A stretch of 64,000 nucleotides of DNA from Sorangium aterium (GCF_028368935.1 NZ_JAQNDK010000005.1:186001-250000); one strand, 5' to 3'; shown: positions 48,501 through 56,656, counted from the stretch's first letter. The notes: generated by a model from the letters alone, not told the origin. Made by a program: numbers and translations.

Positions 48501-48591
48501 CCGGCGCGTTCGCGATGGCGGGGTTGCCCGATCCGCCTCGCGCGAGGACGGCTTGCCCGGTGGCGCTGTCTTCTACGAGCAGCGACGACAT
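45550..48591 (-). CDS. GH65 disaccharide phosphorylase fused to a degenerate HAD domain
   Basis: 1013 residues. Residues about 40-165 align in pattern with the HAD domain found before GH65 in trehalose/kojibiose-type proteins, but the catalytic motif I (normally DWDGT or DxDGT) reads IDAGLL at Asp50, so phosphatase or mutase activity is probably lost. The rest is a complete GH65 phosphorylase: CSIGARGLSGEAYRGHVFWD, general-acid Glu702 in GPDEYHE, phosphate-binding KQADVVQL and YYEPRTAHGSSLS. GH65 enzymes phosphorolyse trehalose, maltose or kojibiose with inversion to beta-glucose 1-phosphate; the substrate cannot be told from sequence alone. It lies 88 bases after the receiver gene and overlaps the USP gene by 7 bases. 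Confidence 0.9.
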   Translation of the reverse strand: MSSLLVEDSATGQAVLARGGSGNPAIANAPAASIKLPAELHHRFRFIAIDAGLLGEAVDGAAALLDALLAMGVRVALFTDEAMPHLARRLARGVRAENRRRLFLGALEGAELHGFDRRGAAVALAARAERDGRSAVAALLAQVIAPLRIEPHDRLAISPDPRESRESRDGAAAGEARGLRGAPELAGAVHATAGAQRLHEILALQRDLEGELGSLAAPRDAAWIIEEPGFDIAREHEIESLLAIANGYLGSRASLPEGSSVSRPATFIAGAFEPSADVSRVPELVIAPDWGRLSVAIEGESFSAEASGVLHHRRALDMRRGVLLRECLRRGEGGHLTHLHTLHAASLANRHVLMEALSIAPLNFTGTIRVDAILSGDVKSASGAAHWAGFAADARAKSLLLVGHTHGGLVTAMTSHLRELPEQAPESSPRLEALEGARCERTTGARSIAERCDVGVRVAERRRLFRTTTLHTSRDTPTPREAGEALQDELSSRAMADVLGEHTRAWAERWRHADVEIDGAPRIERALRFALYHLIGAANPDDPRCSIGARGLSGEAYRGHVFWDTETFLVPFYTHCYPEAARALLLYRHRTLAGARRKAKALGYEGALYAWESADTGDETTPALVVTPFGEVVGVLSGEQEHHISADIAYAVHAYVRATGDLDFQRCEGAEILIETARFWASRAELGQDGHAHIRRVIGPDEYHETVDDNAFTNWMARHNLRVAAALVQRNVARADLLARLDLRPDEPGHWCDVADRLLLGIDPQTGLIEQFAGYFGLAPFSIADYAVRSAPVDVLLGRERTQACQVVKQADVVQLIALLWSAVPASARRDNFLYYEPRTAHGSSLSPSAHALVAARLDLHAHAERYFEQTADIDLGNTMGNAAGGVHIAAMGGLWQAVAFGVAGVTRVPRSALSEALPHAPPCPDEDEAIGIEPHLLPGWRHLKIPIAWRGRALEIHVEDGAVEVALEGSAPLPICLLDAGAPACAVLAEPGRRYATRLGGRVTPWEEVTPC

Positions 48592-48679
48592 CCTCGGCTT
48601 CTCCTGGGGGCCAGGGGACGCGAGGAGCGTGCCGCCGCGCCTGTGCGAGCCGGGATCGGAGGGCCGTGGCGTCGGTGCG

Positions 48680-49090
48680 CTAGCGTTGCACGGCGCCGGT
48701 CAGGCGATCGAGCACGAGCAGGAGCCGGTCGACGTCGAAGGGCTTCGCCAGCACACCGGCCACGGCGCCGCGGATGCTGGGCTCGTTCACGCCGGAGAGC
48801 AGGAGGACGGGCACCTCGACGCCCGCGGCGGCGAGCGCGGCGAGGAACTCGTCGCCGGTCATCTCGGGCATGATGTAGTCGAGCAGGACCGCCCGCGGCC
48901 GCGCGCCGCGGGCGAGGCGATCGAGCGCCTCCAGCGGCCGCGTGAAGCCCTGAACGCGGTAGCCCTCGTCGGAGAGCAGGTCGAGAAGCGACTCGACGAG
49001 CGCGGGGTCGTCATCGACGACGAAGATCTCCGCGGTCGCGCGCGGCGAGGAGGTGGCGGCCGGGCCGGGAGCGGGGACCGGCGAGCTCAT
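48680..49090 (-). CDS. Single-domain response regulator
   Basis: 136 residues: a Pro/Ala-rich tail, then one receiver domain (EIFVVDDDPALVESLL, Asp71 in LLDYIMPEMTG, Ser in LLLSGVNEP and Lys in LAKPFD). No output domain, so it acts by protein interaction or as a phosphate relay. ATG at 49090 with AGGGAAA upstream. It is the first gene of the minus-strand cluster with GH65, USP, Lon and the TPR protein, and is divergent from the NarL-type regulator. Confidence 0.88.
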   Translation of the reverse strand: MSSPVPAPGPAATSSPRATAEIFVVDDDPALVESLLDLLSDEGYRVQGFTRPLEALDRLARGARPRAVLLDYIMPEMTGDEFLAALAAAGVEVPVLLLSGVNEPSIRGAVAGVLAKPFDVDRLLLVLDRLTGAVQR

Positions 49091-49368
49091 CGTATTTCCC
49101 TGGATCGCTGGCCATTCCGGCGCATGAGGCGCGCGAAGGATACCAGAGGGTTGCCGAGACCGCATGCGCAGGCCGCTCTGGACGCATCGTTGCACCTCCC
49201 GTCACGTCCTCCGTTGCGCATTCCACGTCGCGCGGATCTCCGTCGAGCTCCGAAACTCGCTCAGGACGGAGTTTTCCTCACCAATTGGGCTTGCCGCCGC
49301 GCCGCTCCTTGCAGATCGTTGAGCACCTGATACCCCTGTAAGGTTCCTCCCAGGACGACCCGAGCAGC

Positions 49369-49397
49369 TTGACTTGAACTGCTCACGGGTATCGAAT
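49369..49397 (+). promoter_or_regulatory. Putative sigma-70-type promoter of the NarL-type regulator
   Basis: TTGACT (49369-49374), a 17-base spacer, then TCGAAT (49392-49397), about 39 bases before the ATG. Only the -35 is strong. It sits in a locally AT-richer divergent spacer (49091-49435). Confidence 0.35.
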
Positions 49398-49435
49398 TGT
49401 GGTCCGAAGGACACTCCAATCCCCCTGTGGTCATC

Positions 49436-50098
49436 ATGGCGGAAACCCCTGCTAGCAAGCTGCACATCTATCTGATCGACGATCACCCCGTCGTTCGCGA
49501 AGGCTTCGCTCGAGCGCTCTCGGACGAGCCCGACATGGTCGTCGTGGGCCAGGCCGGGACGGCGGCCGATGCCCTGCGCGAGACGGCGAGCTGCAAGCCG
49601 GACGTCGTGCTCGTCGATCTCAACATCCCCGACCGGGACGGCATCGAGCTCCTCGGGGCGCTGAGAGCGCAGCTGCCTCAGGCGAAGCTCCTCGTGTTGA
49701 GCGGGTATGACGACGAGTTCCGCGTCGCCGAGGCGCTCCGCGCGGGAGCGCAGGGGTATCTCGTGAAGACCTCGAAGCTCGAGGAGGTCATCGAGGGCAT
49801 CCGCCGGATCGCGACCGGTGGAGCGCCGCTTTCCTCGAGCATCGCGGGGGCTGTGGTGCGCGCGATGCGCAAGCCGGCGAGCGAGGGCTCCGGCGGCCTC
49901 GACGCGCTGACGCCGCGCGAGCGCCAGGTCCTGCGGCTGCTCGCGGCCGGCGTGTCGACGCGCGAGACGGCCGCGCGGCTGACGATCAGCCCGAAGACGG
50001 TGGAGACCCACCGCGTGCGCATCTACGCGAAGCTCGGGTGCAAGAGCGCGGTCGAGCTGACCCGCATCGCGGTCCGCACCGGGCTCATCGAGGCGTAA
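49436..50098 (+). CDS. NarL/FixJ-family response regulator
   Basis: 220 residues. Receiver domain with DDHPVVREGF and phosphoacceptor Asp61 in LVDLNIPDRDG; Lys in YLVKTSK. C-terminal LuxR-type helix-turn-helix (about 150-215, LTPRERQVLRLLAAG and SPKTVETHRVRIYAKL). It should bind DNA as a dimer once phosphorylated. No kinase is adjacent, so it is an orphan regulator; the divergent receiver gene may share its spacer promoter. The start ATG at 49436 lacks a strong ribosome site. Confidence 0.92.
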   Translation: MAETPASKLHIYLIDDHPVVREGFARALSDEPDMVVVGQAGTAADALRETASCKPDVVLVDLNIPDRDGIELLGALRAQLPQAKLLVLSGYDDEFRVAEALRAGAQGYLVKTSKLEEVIEGIRRIATGGAPLSSSIAGAVVRAMRKPASEGSGGLDALTPRERQVLRLLAAGVSTRETAARLTISPKTVETHRVRIYAKLGCKSAVELTRIAVRTGLIEA

Positions 50099-50147
50099 CC
50101 ACCCGCGGTCGCGCGGGGCGCTGCCCGCTCGCTCCGCGGGTGGGACG

Positions 50148-50774
50148 CTACGGTTTTCGCTCCCTTTTCGGCTTCTTCGGCGGCGCTTCCTTCTCGGTGG
50201 CCTTCGGGGCCTGGCTCGCGCGTGATCGATCCTTCGCCTCCTCGAGCAGGCGATCGATCCGCACGCCGTCGATGGTGAGCCCGTCGATCGCGCAGCCGAC
50301 GATCTCGACCTCGCGGAGGTCCGACCCCTCGAAGCGAGCGCGGCGCAGGCTCGCGTCGGACCAGCGGGTCTCGGCGGCGTCGGCGTCGTCGATGCGCGCG
50401 CGGGCGAGCGAGATGTCGTCGAGCGAGGCGCCGGCAAGGGTCGCGTTGTGCAGGCGCGCGTCGCGAAGGTCGACGTCGTCGAGCTCGGCCTCCGCGAGCG
50501 AGACATTGCGCAGGCGCGCGCCGGCGAGAGAGACGTCGTCGAGCTCGGCCTCCGCGAGCGAGACGTTGTGCAGGCGCGCGTTGCGAAGGTCGACGTCGTC
50601 GAGCTCGGCCTCCGCGAGCGAGACGTTGTGCAGGCGCGCGTTGCGAAGGTCGACGTCGTCGAAGCTGGCCCCGGCGAGCGCCGAGCCGTGAAACTGCTCG
50701 GGCTTCGCCGGCTGGGTGCCCTCGTCTTGCGTGGCGCCCGCGCTCGGCGGCGCGATGGGGGGCTTCTTGGCCAT
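50148..50774 (-). CDS. Pentapeptide-repeat protein
   Basis: 208 residues. Residues about 30-160 consist of A(D/N)LxX-type pentapeptides (SLAEAELDDVDLRNARLHNV), predicted to form a right-handed quadrilateral beta helix. The Leu at the centre of each pentapeptide is well kept. The C-terminus is Lys/Arg/Pro-rich (PPKKPKRERKP). Some pentapeptide proteins mimic DNA and protect gyrase, but without further features no target can be named. The gene contains a 60-bp minisatellite. Divergent from the hydrolase gene 53 bases away. Confidence 0.85.
   Translation of the reverse strand: MAKKPPIAPPSAGATQDEGTQPAKPEQFHGSALAGASFDDVDLRNARLHNVSLAEAELDDVDLRNARLHNVSLAEAELDDVSLAGARLRNVSLAEAELDDVDLRDARLHNATLAGASLDDISLARARIDDADAAETRWSDASLRRARFEGSDLREVEIVGCAIDGLTIDGVRIDRLLEEAKDRSRASQAPKATEKEAPPKKPKRERKP
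50401..50700 (-). repeat. 60-bp coding minisatellite (4 pentapeptides per unit)
   Basis: Five 60-base units (50401, 50461, 50521, 50581, 50641), the central three about 90 per cent identical, each encoding 20 residues, i.e. exactly one turn of the predicted beta helix. Unequal exchange between units would add or remove whole turns. Confidence 0.92.
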
Positions 50775-50827
50775 GGGTCCATGCTAGCGCTAGGCGCAGG
50801 CCGCGCGCTCGCGCGGTCCGGAGAGCC

Positions 50828-51712
50828 ATGAACGCACACGCCGGCTTCGTGCCCCACCACGCCCTCGTCTCCGCCCCCTCCGCGGCGCCTGCCCGCTGGA
50901 TGCTCGTGCTGCACGGCATCTTCGGCTCGGGCGCCAACTGGCGCACCTTCATCCGACGCCTCGCCGAGGCGCAAGCCGCCGAGGGCGCGCCTCCTGCCGC
51001 CGCCCGGCCGTGGGGCTTCATCCTTGTCGACCTGCGGGCCCACGGCATGTCGCAGAGCCCGCCTGCGCCGCACACCATCGCGGCGGCCGCGGAGGATCTT
51101 CTCCGGCTGGGCGACCGCCTCGGCCTCGATATCCGCGGCGTGATGGGCCATTCGTTCGGCGGCAAGGTGGCGCTCGCCTATCTCGAGCGCCGGCCGACGG
51201 GGATCGAGCGCGGCTTCATCCTCGACGCCGATCCGAGCGCGAGGCCCGCCGGCGAGAGCGGATCGGAGAGCCCCGGCGTGCTCGCGATGCTCCGCGCGAT
51301 CCCGCAGCCGATCCCGTCGCGCGAGGCGTTCCTCGAGGCGGTGCACGCCGCCGGGTTCAGCCGCGGCATCGCGGACTGGCTGGCGATGAATGTCCGCCGC
51401 GAGGGCGACGGCTTCCGCATCCGGCTCGACCTCGACATCCTGAACGAGCTGCTCACCGACTATTTCGCCCGCGATCTGTGGCACGTCCTGGAGGACCCGC
51501 CGGCGCCGGCCGGCCCGGGCGTGGAGGAGCGGCGCATCCACGTCGTCCTCGGCGGCAGATCCGCGTCGATCTCACCGGCCTCGCGCGACCGCTTCGAGGC
51601 GCTCGCGGCGCGCGCGCCCTGGCTCTCGGTCCACGTCCTCCCGCGCGCCGGCCACTGGCTCCACGTCGACGATCCGGAGGGCCTCTTCGACGTGATGCGG
51701 GCGGCCTTGTGA
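50828..51712 (+). CDS. Alpha/beta hydrolase
   Basis: 294 residues. Classical fold: oxyanion segment LHGIFGSGANWRTF, nucleophile Ser in GHSFGGK, acid Asp in the FILDADPSA region or later, and His of AGHWLHVDDPEG. The HGxxGS and GHSFGG motifs resemble YbfF-type esterases or haloperoxidase-like proteins. Substrate unknown. Cytosolic, no signal peptide. Followed after 79 bases by xthA on the same strand. Confidence 0.85.
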   Translation: MNAHAGFVPHHALVSAPSAAPARWMLVLHGIFGSGANWRTFIRRLAEAQAAEGAPPAAARPWGFILVDLRAHGMSQSPPAPHTIAAAAEDLLRLGDRLGLDIRGVMGHSFGGKVALAYLERRPTGIERGFILDADPSARPAGESGSESPGVLAMLRAIPQPIPSREAFLEAVHAAGFSRGIADWLAMNVRREGDGFRIRLDLDILNELLTDYFARDLWHVLEDPPAPAGPGVEERRIHVVLGGRSASISPASRDRFEALAARAPWLSVHVLPRAGHWLHVDDPEGLFDVMRAAL

Positions 51713-51791
51713 CCGGGAGCCGTGAACCGCGCGCGTGCCCCTGGACCAGGCTTTCCGCCCGCCTCTTCATCCGCTATCGCCCGGAGGACCT

Positions 51792-52601
51792 ATGCGCATC
51801 GCGTCCTGGAACGTGAACTCCATCCGCACGCGGCTCGAGCAGCTCACGAGCTGGCTGGTCCGCGCCGCGCCCGACGTCGTTTGCATGCAGGAGACGAAGG
51901 TCGAGGACGGCAGCTTCCCCGAGGCCGCGCTCTCCGAGGTGGGCTATCGCTCGGTCGTCTTCGGCCAGAAGTCCTACAACGGGGTCGCGATCGCCACGCG
52001 CTTCGGCCTCTCGGTCGACGACGTGAAGAAGGGCCTCGACGGCGACGAGCAGGACGTCGCCCGGCGGATGCTGGCGGCGACGATCGAGGGGATCCGGGTC
52101 ATCAACGTCTACGTGCCCAACGGCCAGGCGGTGGGCACGCCGGCCTTCGCCTACAAGCTCGCGTGGCTGGAGCGGCTGCGGAGCGAGCTCGACGCGCGCT
52201 ACCGTCCGGATCAGGAGATCGTGATCTGCGGCGATTTCAACGTGGCGCCCGAGGCGATCGACGTCGCCGAGCCGAAGAAGTGGGAGGGGCAGGTGCTCTT
52301 CCATCCGGACGAGCGGGCCGCGCTGGGGCGCCTGATGGAGTGGGGGCTCGTGGACGCGTTCCGCGCCTGCCACCCCGCCAAGGAGGCGTACAGCTGGTGG
52401 GACTACCGGATGGGCGCGTTCAGGCGCAACAAGGGCCTCCGCATCGATCTGGCGCTGGTGACGCGCCCGCTCGCCGCGCGCTGCACCGATGTGTCGATCG
52501 ACACGCGCCCGCGGGAGCTCCAGCGCCCCTCCGATCACGCGCCGGTCGTGGTGGAGCTCGCGGACGGCGCCGCGCCGCCTGGGGCCGCGCCGGCGGCCTG
52601 A
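51792..52601 (+). CDS. xthA: Exodeoxyribonuclease III
   Basis: Class II AP endonuclease and 3'-exonuclease of base-excision repair. 269 residues. MRIASWNVNSIRTRL, the metal ligand Glu in CMQETKVED, YVPNGQ, GDFNVAPEAID, GLVDAFR and the C-terminal SDHAPVVVEL with the catalytic His are all present. ATG at 51792 has GGAGGACC directly upstream; a longer frame from 51735 is not conserved. It converges on mepA with 13 bases between stops. Confidence 0.95.
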   Translation: MRIASWNVNSIRTRLEQLTSWLVRAAPDVVCMQETKVEDGSFPEAALSEVGYRSVVFGQKSYNGVAIATRFGLSVDDVKKGLDGDEQDVARRMLAATIEGIRVINVYVPNGQAVGTPAFAYKLAWLERLRSELDARYRPDQEIVICGDFNVAPEAIDVAEPKKWEGQVLFHPDERAALGRLMEWGLVDAFRACHPAKEAYSWWDYRMGAFRRNKGLRIDLALVTRPLAARCTDVSIDTRPRELQRPSDHAPVVVELADGAAPPGAAPAA

Positions 52602-52614
52602 GCGCGGGCGGACC

Positions 52615-53850
52615 TCAGCGGGGCGCGGCGATCGGGCGAGCGCCTGGGGCCGTGGTGGGCGGCGCGATCGCGGCCGCCGGTGCGGCCGTGGCGCGCGCTC
52701 CGTCGGCACCCGCCGGTGCGGCCGTGGCGCGCGCTCCGTCGGCACCCGCCGGTGCGGCCGTGGCGCGCGCTCCGTCGGCCACCGTCGGCGCCGCCGTGGA
52801 AGGCACGCCGTAGATGTCCGTGTCCGTCGCCGCGGGCGCTCCGGAGGCGAGCGCCTGCTTCGCTTCATCGGCGGCGCACGCGGGGCGGGCCAGCGACTCC
52901 TCGATGCAGGCGCCGCGCATCGACGGAGGGCACATCACGCGGATGTGGAAGTGGTCGTTGTGCAGGTCGGCGTCCCTGGGGCTCATCATCGCGGCCGCGG
53001 CCCGGGCCCGGAGGTCTGCCGGGACGCGCTTCTTCGCTGCGTGCGCGAGCAGCCGCGCCCGCAGCGCGTCGGTCACGAACAGGTACTTGACGCCTGCCTG
53101 CCGGTCCTCGAGCAGCGCCTGGACGAGCGCCCAGTTGCGCGCGTCGTCGAACCGCGCGCCGGGGAGGCCGATGGCGTTGCCCTCGTCGTCGAACGCCACG
53201 AACCGATCCATGCGGAGGGTCTTGCCCTTCGAGTTGACGACGTAGAACCCGACGTCGGCGTCGCGCCCCGTCTGGTGGGAGTTGTGCCCGTCGAGCGCGC
53301 CGCCCGTCCTGGCGGAGAGGTCGCCGACGAGCAGCGCCGAGTCGCCGTGCTTCTTGGCCACCTGGAAGGCGGCGCGCCGCAGGGTCTTCACGAGCACGGG
53401 CAGCCCCCACGTCCTGGCGCCCTCGCGCGCCTTGAGGTGCCTCGACGATCGGAGCCGCACGGCGCCGGTCAGCCGCCCGCGGTTCGGAGCGCCCTTCGAC
53501 AGCGGCTTCCGCTCGTCGGCGTCGGCGGCGGTGCCGTCGCGCTCCGCGCGGGACGCGTCGTCCCGCTTCGCCGCGCGCTTCTTGCTGGCCCGCTCCTGGG
53601 CCTTCTCCTTGGATCGGCTGCTGCGCGCCGCCCGCGCCTCACCTTCGCCGTCGGCCGAGCTCCGCCGCGCGGCGCGGCGCTTGTTCTGCGGGCTCTTGCC
53701 CGGCTGCTGCTCGGCCGCGGCCGGCTGCGCGCCCGTATGGGTCGAGGGAGCGCCCTGGGCCGGCGCAGCGAGCGAGAGGGCGAGCAGGAGGGCGGCGACG
53801 GGGCCTCGGAACGCAAGGCAGCGCCGAGAGGGCGGGCGGAGCAGCGGCAT
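52615..53850 (-). CDS. mepA: Penicillin-insensitive murein endopeptidase
   Basis: LAS-type zinc metallopeptidase that cuts D-Ala-mDAP crosslinks in the periplasm. 411 residues: signal peptide (VAALLLALSLAAPAQG), a 90-residue Lys/Arg/Ala/Glu-rich linker unusual for the family, then the catalytic domain with HNSHQTGRDADVGFY and the Zn-binding HNDHFHIRV. The C-terminus carries a 12-residue repeat GADGARATAAPA and is longer than the E. coli protein by roughly 140 residues overall. Adjacent to nothing else in cell-wall metabolism. Confidence 0.9.
   Translation of the reverse strand: MPLLRPPSRRCLAFRGPVAALLLALSLAAPAQGAPSTHTGAQPAAAEQQPGKSPQNKRRAARRSSADGEGEARAARSSRSKEKAQERASKKRAAKRDDASRAERDGTAADADERKPLSKGAPNRGRLTGAVRLRSSRHLKAREGARTWGLPVLVKTLRRAAFQVAKKHGDSALLVGDLSARTGGALDGHNSHQTGRDADVGFYVVNSKGKTLRMDRFVAFDDEGNAIGLPGARFDDARNWALVQALLEDRQAGVKYLFVTDALRARLLAHAAKKRVPADLRARAAAAMMSPRDADLHNDHFHIRVMCPPSMRGACIEESLARPACAADEAKQALASGAPAATDTDIYGVPSTAAPTVADGARATAAPAGADGARATAAPAGADGARATAAPAAAIAPPTTAPGARPIAAPR
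52676..52783 (-). repeat. 36-bp coding repeat at the mepA C-terminus
   Basis: Units at 52676-52711, 52712-52747 and 52748-52783, the first two identical and the third diverging at its end. They encode GADGARATAAPA on the minus strand. Confidence 0.9.
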
Positions 53851-54111
53851 GACGGGCAGGACCCTACCCTGCGGCGCCGCGGACGGAGAACTTCTTTCAC
53901 AGCCGCGCCGGGCCAGGCGCAGCCGCGTCGGGCCAAACGCCGCCGTGCCGGGCCAGGCGCGCCCACCGAGGGCGCTGCGCTGGCCGCGATCGGCGCCGGC
54001 GGACGGGGTGCTGCCGGAGGAGGGAGCGACGGGATGCGCCCGTCGAGCGCGTCCGTCCGGGCTCGGCGGTGGTGGCGGCCTAAGAATTGCGCATCATGTT
54101 GCTACAACGTC

Positions 54112-54140
54112 TTGACATATCGCCGCCGGTGCGGTTAGAA
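54112..54140 (+). promoter_or_regulatory. Promoter of the tRNA genes
   Basis: Perfect -35 TTGACA (54112-54117), a 17-base spacer and -10 TTAGAA (54135-54140). Transcription would start near 54147, 28 bases before tRNA-Arg. It is the clearest sigma-70-type promoter in the window and stands in an unusually AT-rich patch. Confidence 0.8.
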
Positions 54141-54174
54141 GCGTTCCGCGAGCCCCGCCGAGGGGCGAGCAGGA

Positions 54175-54248
<74 letters not shown>

Positions 54249-54327
54249 CCGGGCTCAACGGGCGACTCAAGCGTTCCGGCGAGATCCCGGGAGCCGTTTC
54301 AGGTTCAGTCGGTTTGACAATTCACTC

Positions 54328-54400
54328 GGGCCATTAGCTCAATTGGTAGAGCAGTGGACTCTTAATCCATTGGCTGAAGGTTCAAGTCCTTCATGGCCCA
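54328..54400 (+). tRNA. tRNA-Lys (anticodon CTT)
   Basis: Cloverleaf with acceptor GGGCCAT/ATGGCCC, D stem GCTC/GAGC, anticodon stem GTGGA/TCCAT (one G-T pair) with loop CTCTTAA, T arm GAAGG-TTCAAGT-CCTTC. Discriminator A, no encoded CCA. Reads AAG. 79 bases after tRNA-Arg, probably on the same transcript. Confidence 0.95.
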
Positions 54401-54499
54401 CCCGAGATGATTGCGGAATCCAGTCAGCCCGAGAGGCTGGCTGGGGCAGCCGGGACAACGGCTGGGACAATCGAAGAAGCAGCACAGGACAGACGCTCA

Positions 54500-54532
54500 A
54501 AAGCCTGACGACCCAGGGGGGTGTCGGGCTTT
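54500..54532 (+). terminator. Rho-independent terminator of the tRNA transcript
   Basis: AAAGCCTGAC (54500-54509) pairs with GTCGGGCTTT (54523-54532), one G-U pair, with an inner ACCC/GGGT extension (54511-54514, 54519-54522). The sequence continues CGGTGTTTTG, giving a short T run. Confidence 0.8.
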
Positions 54533-54561
54533 CGGTGTTTTGAGCGGCGCGTCAGGTCGAC

Positions 54562-54864
54562 GTCACTCCGGCGCTCCGAGCGGTGCGTCAGGTAGACGCC
54601 CACTTCTGCGAGCTCGGGGCTCGCCTCGCGCAACGGCTTCAGGGCGCCGGCGTTGAGCTCGCCGTAGGTCCGGGCCTGTCGCTCATAGCGGTAGATCCCC
54701 TGCGACGACTTGTACCCCGTCCGGTCGGTGCTCCACTCCCCGGTCTTCCCGGCGGCGAGGTTCACGGTGACGAAAGGCGCCCGTAGGACTGCCCAGCACG
54801 CCCGCCCGCTCGTCGTAGGACGTCACGACGCCCGCCGACGCCTCGGCAGGCCGGAGTGAGCGCT
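54562..54864 (-). pseudogene. Possible decayed ORF downstream of the tRNAs
   Basis: Minus-strand sequence reads SLRPAEASAGVVTSYDERAG up to GAF near 54776, then one extra base shifts it into VTVNLAAGKTGEWSTDRTGY and onward to ELAEVGVYL. The two pieces join into a coding-like stretch if one C is removed. I do not recognise the family. It lies in the tRNA-flanking zone, a common integration spot. The rest of 54401-55055 holds only the terminator and no supported gene. Confidence 0.3.
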
Positions 54865-55055
54865 GCGCGGTCGTGGATGTCCTCGCTTCGCCGCCACCCG
54901 CCGACGCACATCCCACCTCGGCATGATGCTTGCTCAAATTGCGACGATGCAGCCGACGATGCAGCCGAGAGGCTGTGGTACCGGCCAGCCCGGACGCGAC
55001 GCCCGAGGGGGACAGCGGATCTGCCGTGAAGCAGAGAGGCGATCGAGGTGGCGAT

Positions 55056-55505
55056 ATGAAACACACGGACATGGGACGACGAACCGGCCGCCGGATAGGG
55101 CTCACGCTCGGTCTTCTCGCGAGCATGGCGCTCGCGGGCTGCGGCGGTCCGAGCGAGCAAACCGTTCATGGCACGCGGCTCGCGCCCGGCGCCGATGCGC
55201 ACATCACCGCCGACATCGACTCCGACGCCGCGACCACACGGCTCGTGGTGGACGTCGTTCACCTCTCGCCGCCCGAGCGGATCGAGGCCGGCAGCGAGCA
55301 TTTCGTCGTCTGGCAGCGCCCGAGCTCCGAGTCTCCGTGGAAACGGGTCGGAGTGCTCGACTACAATGCTGACAGCCGAAGAGGCAAGCTGGCCCAGATG
55401 AGCGTGCCGCATGCCAGCTTCGATCTGCTCATCACCGTCGAGAAGCAGAGCAGCCCTCGATCCCCATCGTCTGCTGCCGTCATCGGGCCGACATCGGTCG
55501 GGTAG
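55056..55505 (+). CDS. Small lipoprotein of unknown function
   Basis: 149 residues. Signal peptide with lipobox LAGC (IGLTLGLLASMALAGC), so envelope-anchored. The mature 120 residues (HITADIDSDAATTRLVVDVV, then FVVWQRPSSESPWKRVG) suggest a small beta domain; the Ser-rich tail is disordered. ATG at 55056 with GAGGTGG upstream. No neighbours of known linked function. Confidence 0.75.
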   Translation: MKHTDMGRRTGRRIGLTLGLLASMALAGCGGPSEQTVHGTRLAPGADAHITADIDSDAATTRLVVDVVHLSPPERIEAGSEHFVVWQRPSSESPWKRVGVLDYNADSRRGKLAQMSVPHASFDLLITVEKQSSPRSPSSAAVIGPTSVG

Positions 55506-55685
55506 CCAGGAGCCCCCGGCGCCCTGCCTCGAAGGCCTTTCCCATCCACCCTGCGCGCTCTCCTTTAGCGACGATCGCGTCCGTGCGGCCGCCGTGCGAG
55601 CAGAGCTCTCCCCTCACGACTTCACGACTTCACGACAGGAGCGCGCCTGGCGCGGCCTGCACATCGCTGGGAGGATCGGCGGCGC

Positions 55686-56602
55686 ATGAGGGAAGGGTCG
55701 AGGATCGCCATCTATGGCGCCGTCGGCGCCAACGTGGCGATCGCGGCGGTCAAGTTCATCGCCGCCGCCGTGACCGGCAGCTCGGCGATGCTCTCCGAGG
55801 GTGTGCACTCTCTCGTCGACACCGCCGACGGGCTCCTCCTCCTGCTCGGCAAGCACCGGAGCGCCCGCCCGGCCGACGCCGATCATCCGTTCGGCCACGG
55901 CAAGGAGCTCTACTTCTGGACGCTGATCGTCGCCCTCATGATCTTCGCCGCAGGCGGCGGCGTCTCGATCTACGAAGGGATCTTGCACCTCCTGCGCCCG
56001 CGCCCGATCGAGGATCCGACGTGGAACTACGTCGTCCTCGGCGCAGCGGCCCTCTTCGAGGGAACGTCGCTCGCCATCTCGGTCCACGAGTTCAAGAAGA
56101 AGGACGGACAGGGCTACCTCGCGGCGATGCGATCCAGCAAGGACCCGACGACGTTCACCATCGTCCTGGAGGACTCCGCGGCGCTCGCCGGGCTCGCCAT
56201 CGCCTTCCTCGGCGTCTGGCTCGGGCACCGCCTGGAAACCCCTACCTCGACGGCGCGGCGTCGATCGGCATCGGCCTCGTGCTCGCGGCGGTCGCGATCT
56301 TCCTCGCGCAGCAAAGCCGCGGGCTCCTCGTGGGGGAGAGCGCGGACAGGGATCTCCTTGCCGCGATCCGCGCGCTCGCCAAGGCGGATCCTGGCGTGTC
56401 GGAGGTGGGGCGACCGATGACGATGCACTTCGGTCCGCACGACGTCCTTGTCGTGCTGTGCATCGAGTTCGACCCCGCGCTCACGGCCTCCGAGGTGGCG
56501 GAGGCGATCGACCGGATCGAGGCGCGGATACGGAGCCAGCGACCCGATGTGAAGCACATCTATGTCGAGGCCAGGTCATTCCCAGGGCGCGCAAGGCCAT
56601 GA
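55686..56602 (+). pseudogene. Cation diffusion facilitator transporter, frameshifted
   Basis: A CDF/ZnT-type metal exporter broken by a one-base deletion. The first frame (55686 to about 56235) gives transmembrane helices 1-4 with SEGVHSLVDTADG and HPFGHGKELYFW; it then runs out of frame to 56420. The second frame picks up at PYLDGAASIGIGL and carries the last helix and the cytosolic C-terminal domain (SEVGRPMTMHFGPHDVLVVL) to the stop at 56602. Restoring one G in CTGGAAACC near 56234 gives LGNPYLDG and a normal 305-residue protein. Either a real inactivation or a sequencing error. Confidence 0.85.
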
Positions 56603-56656
56603 CGCGCGCGTGGAGAGTGGAGAGGCCGCTCGCAGCCTCCTCTGCGAGGCGCGGCG

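Noticed and set aside
50685-50700. CGTGAAAC as a parS half-site
   Set aside because: Only one arm; the other half does not match and the sequence lies in coding repeats.
54313-54318. TTGACA before tRNA-Lys as a separate promoter
   Set aside because: A -10 at correct spacing would fall inside the tRNA. Co-transcription from the tRNA-Arg promoter explains it.
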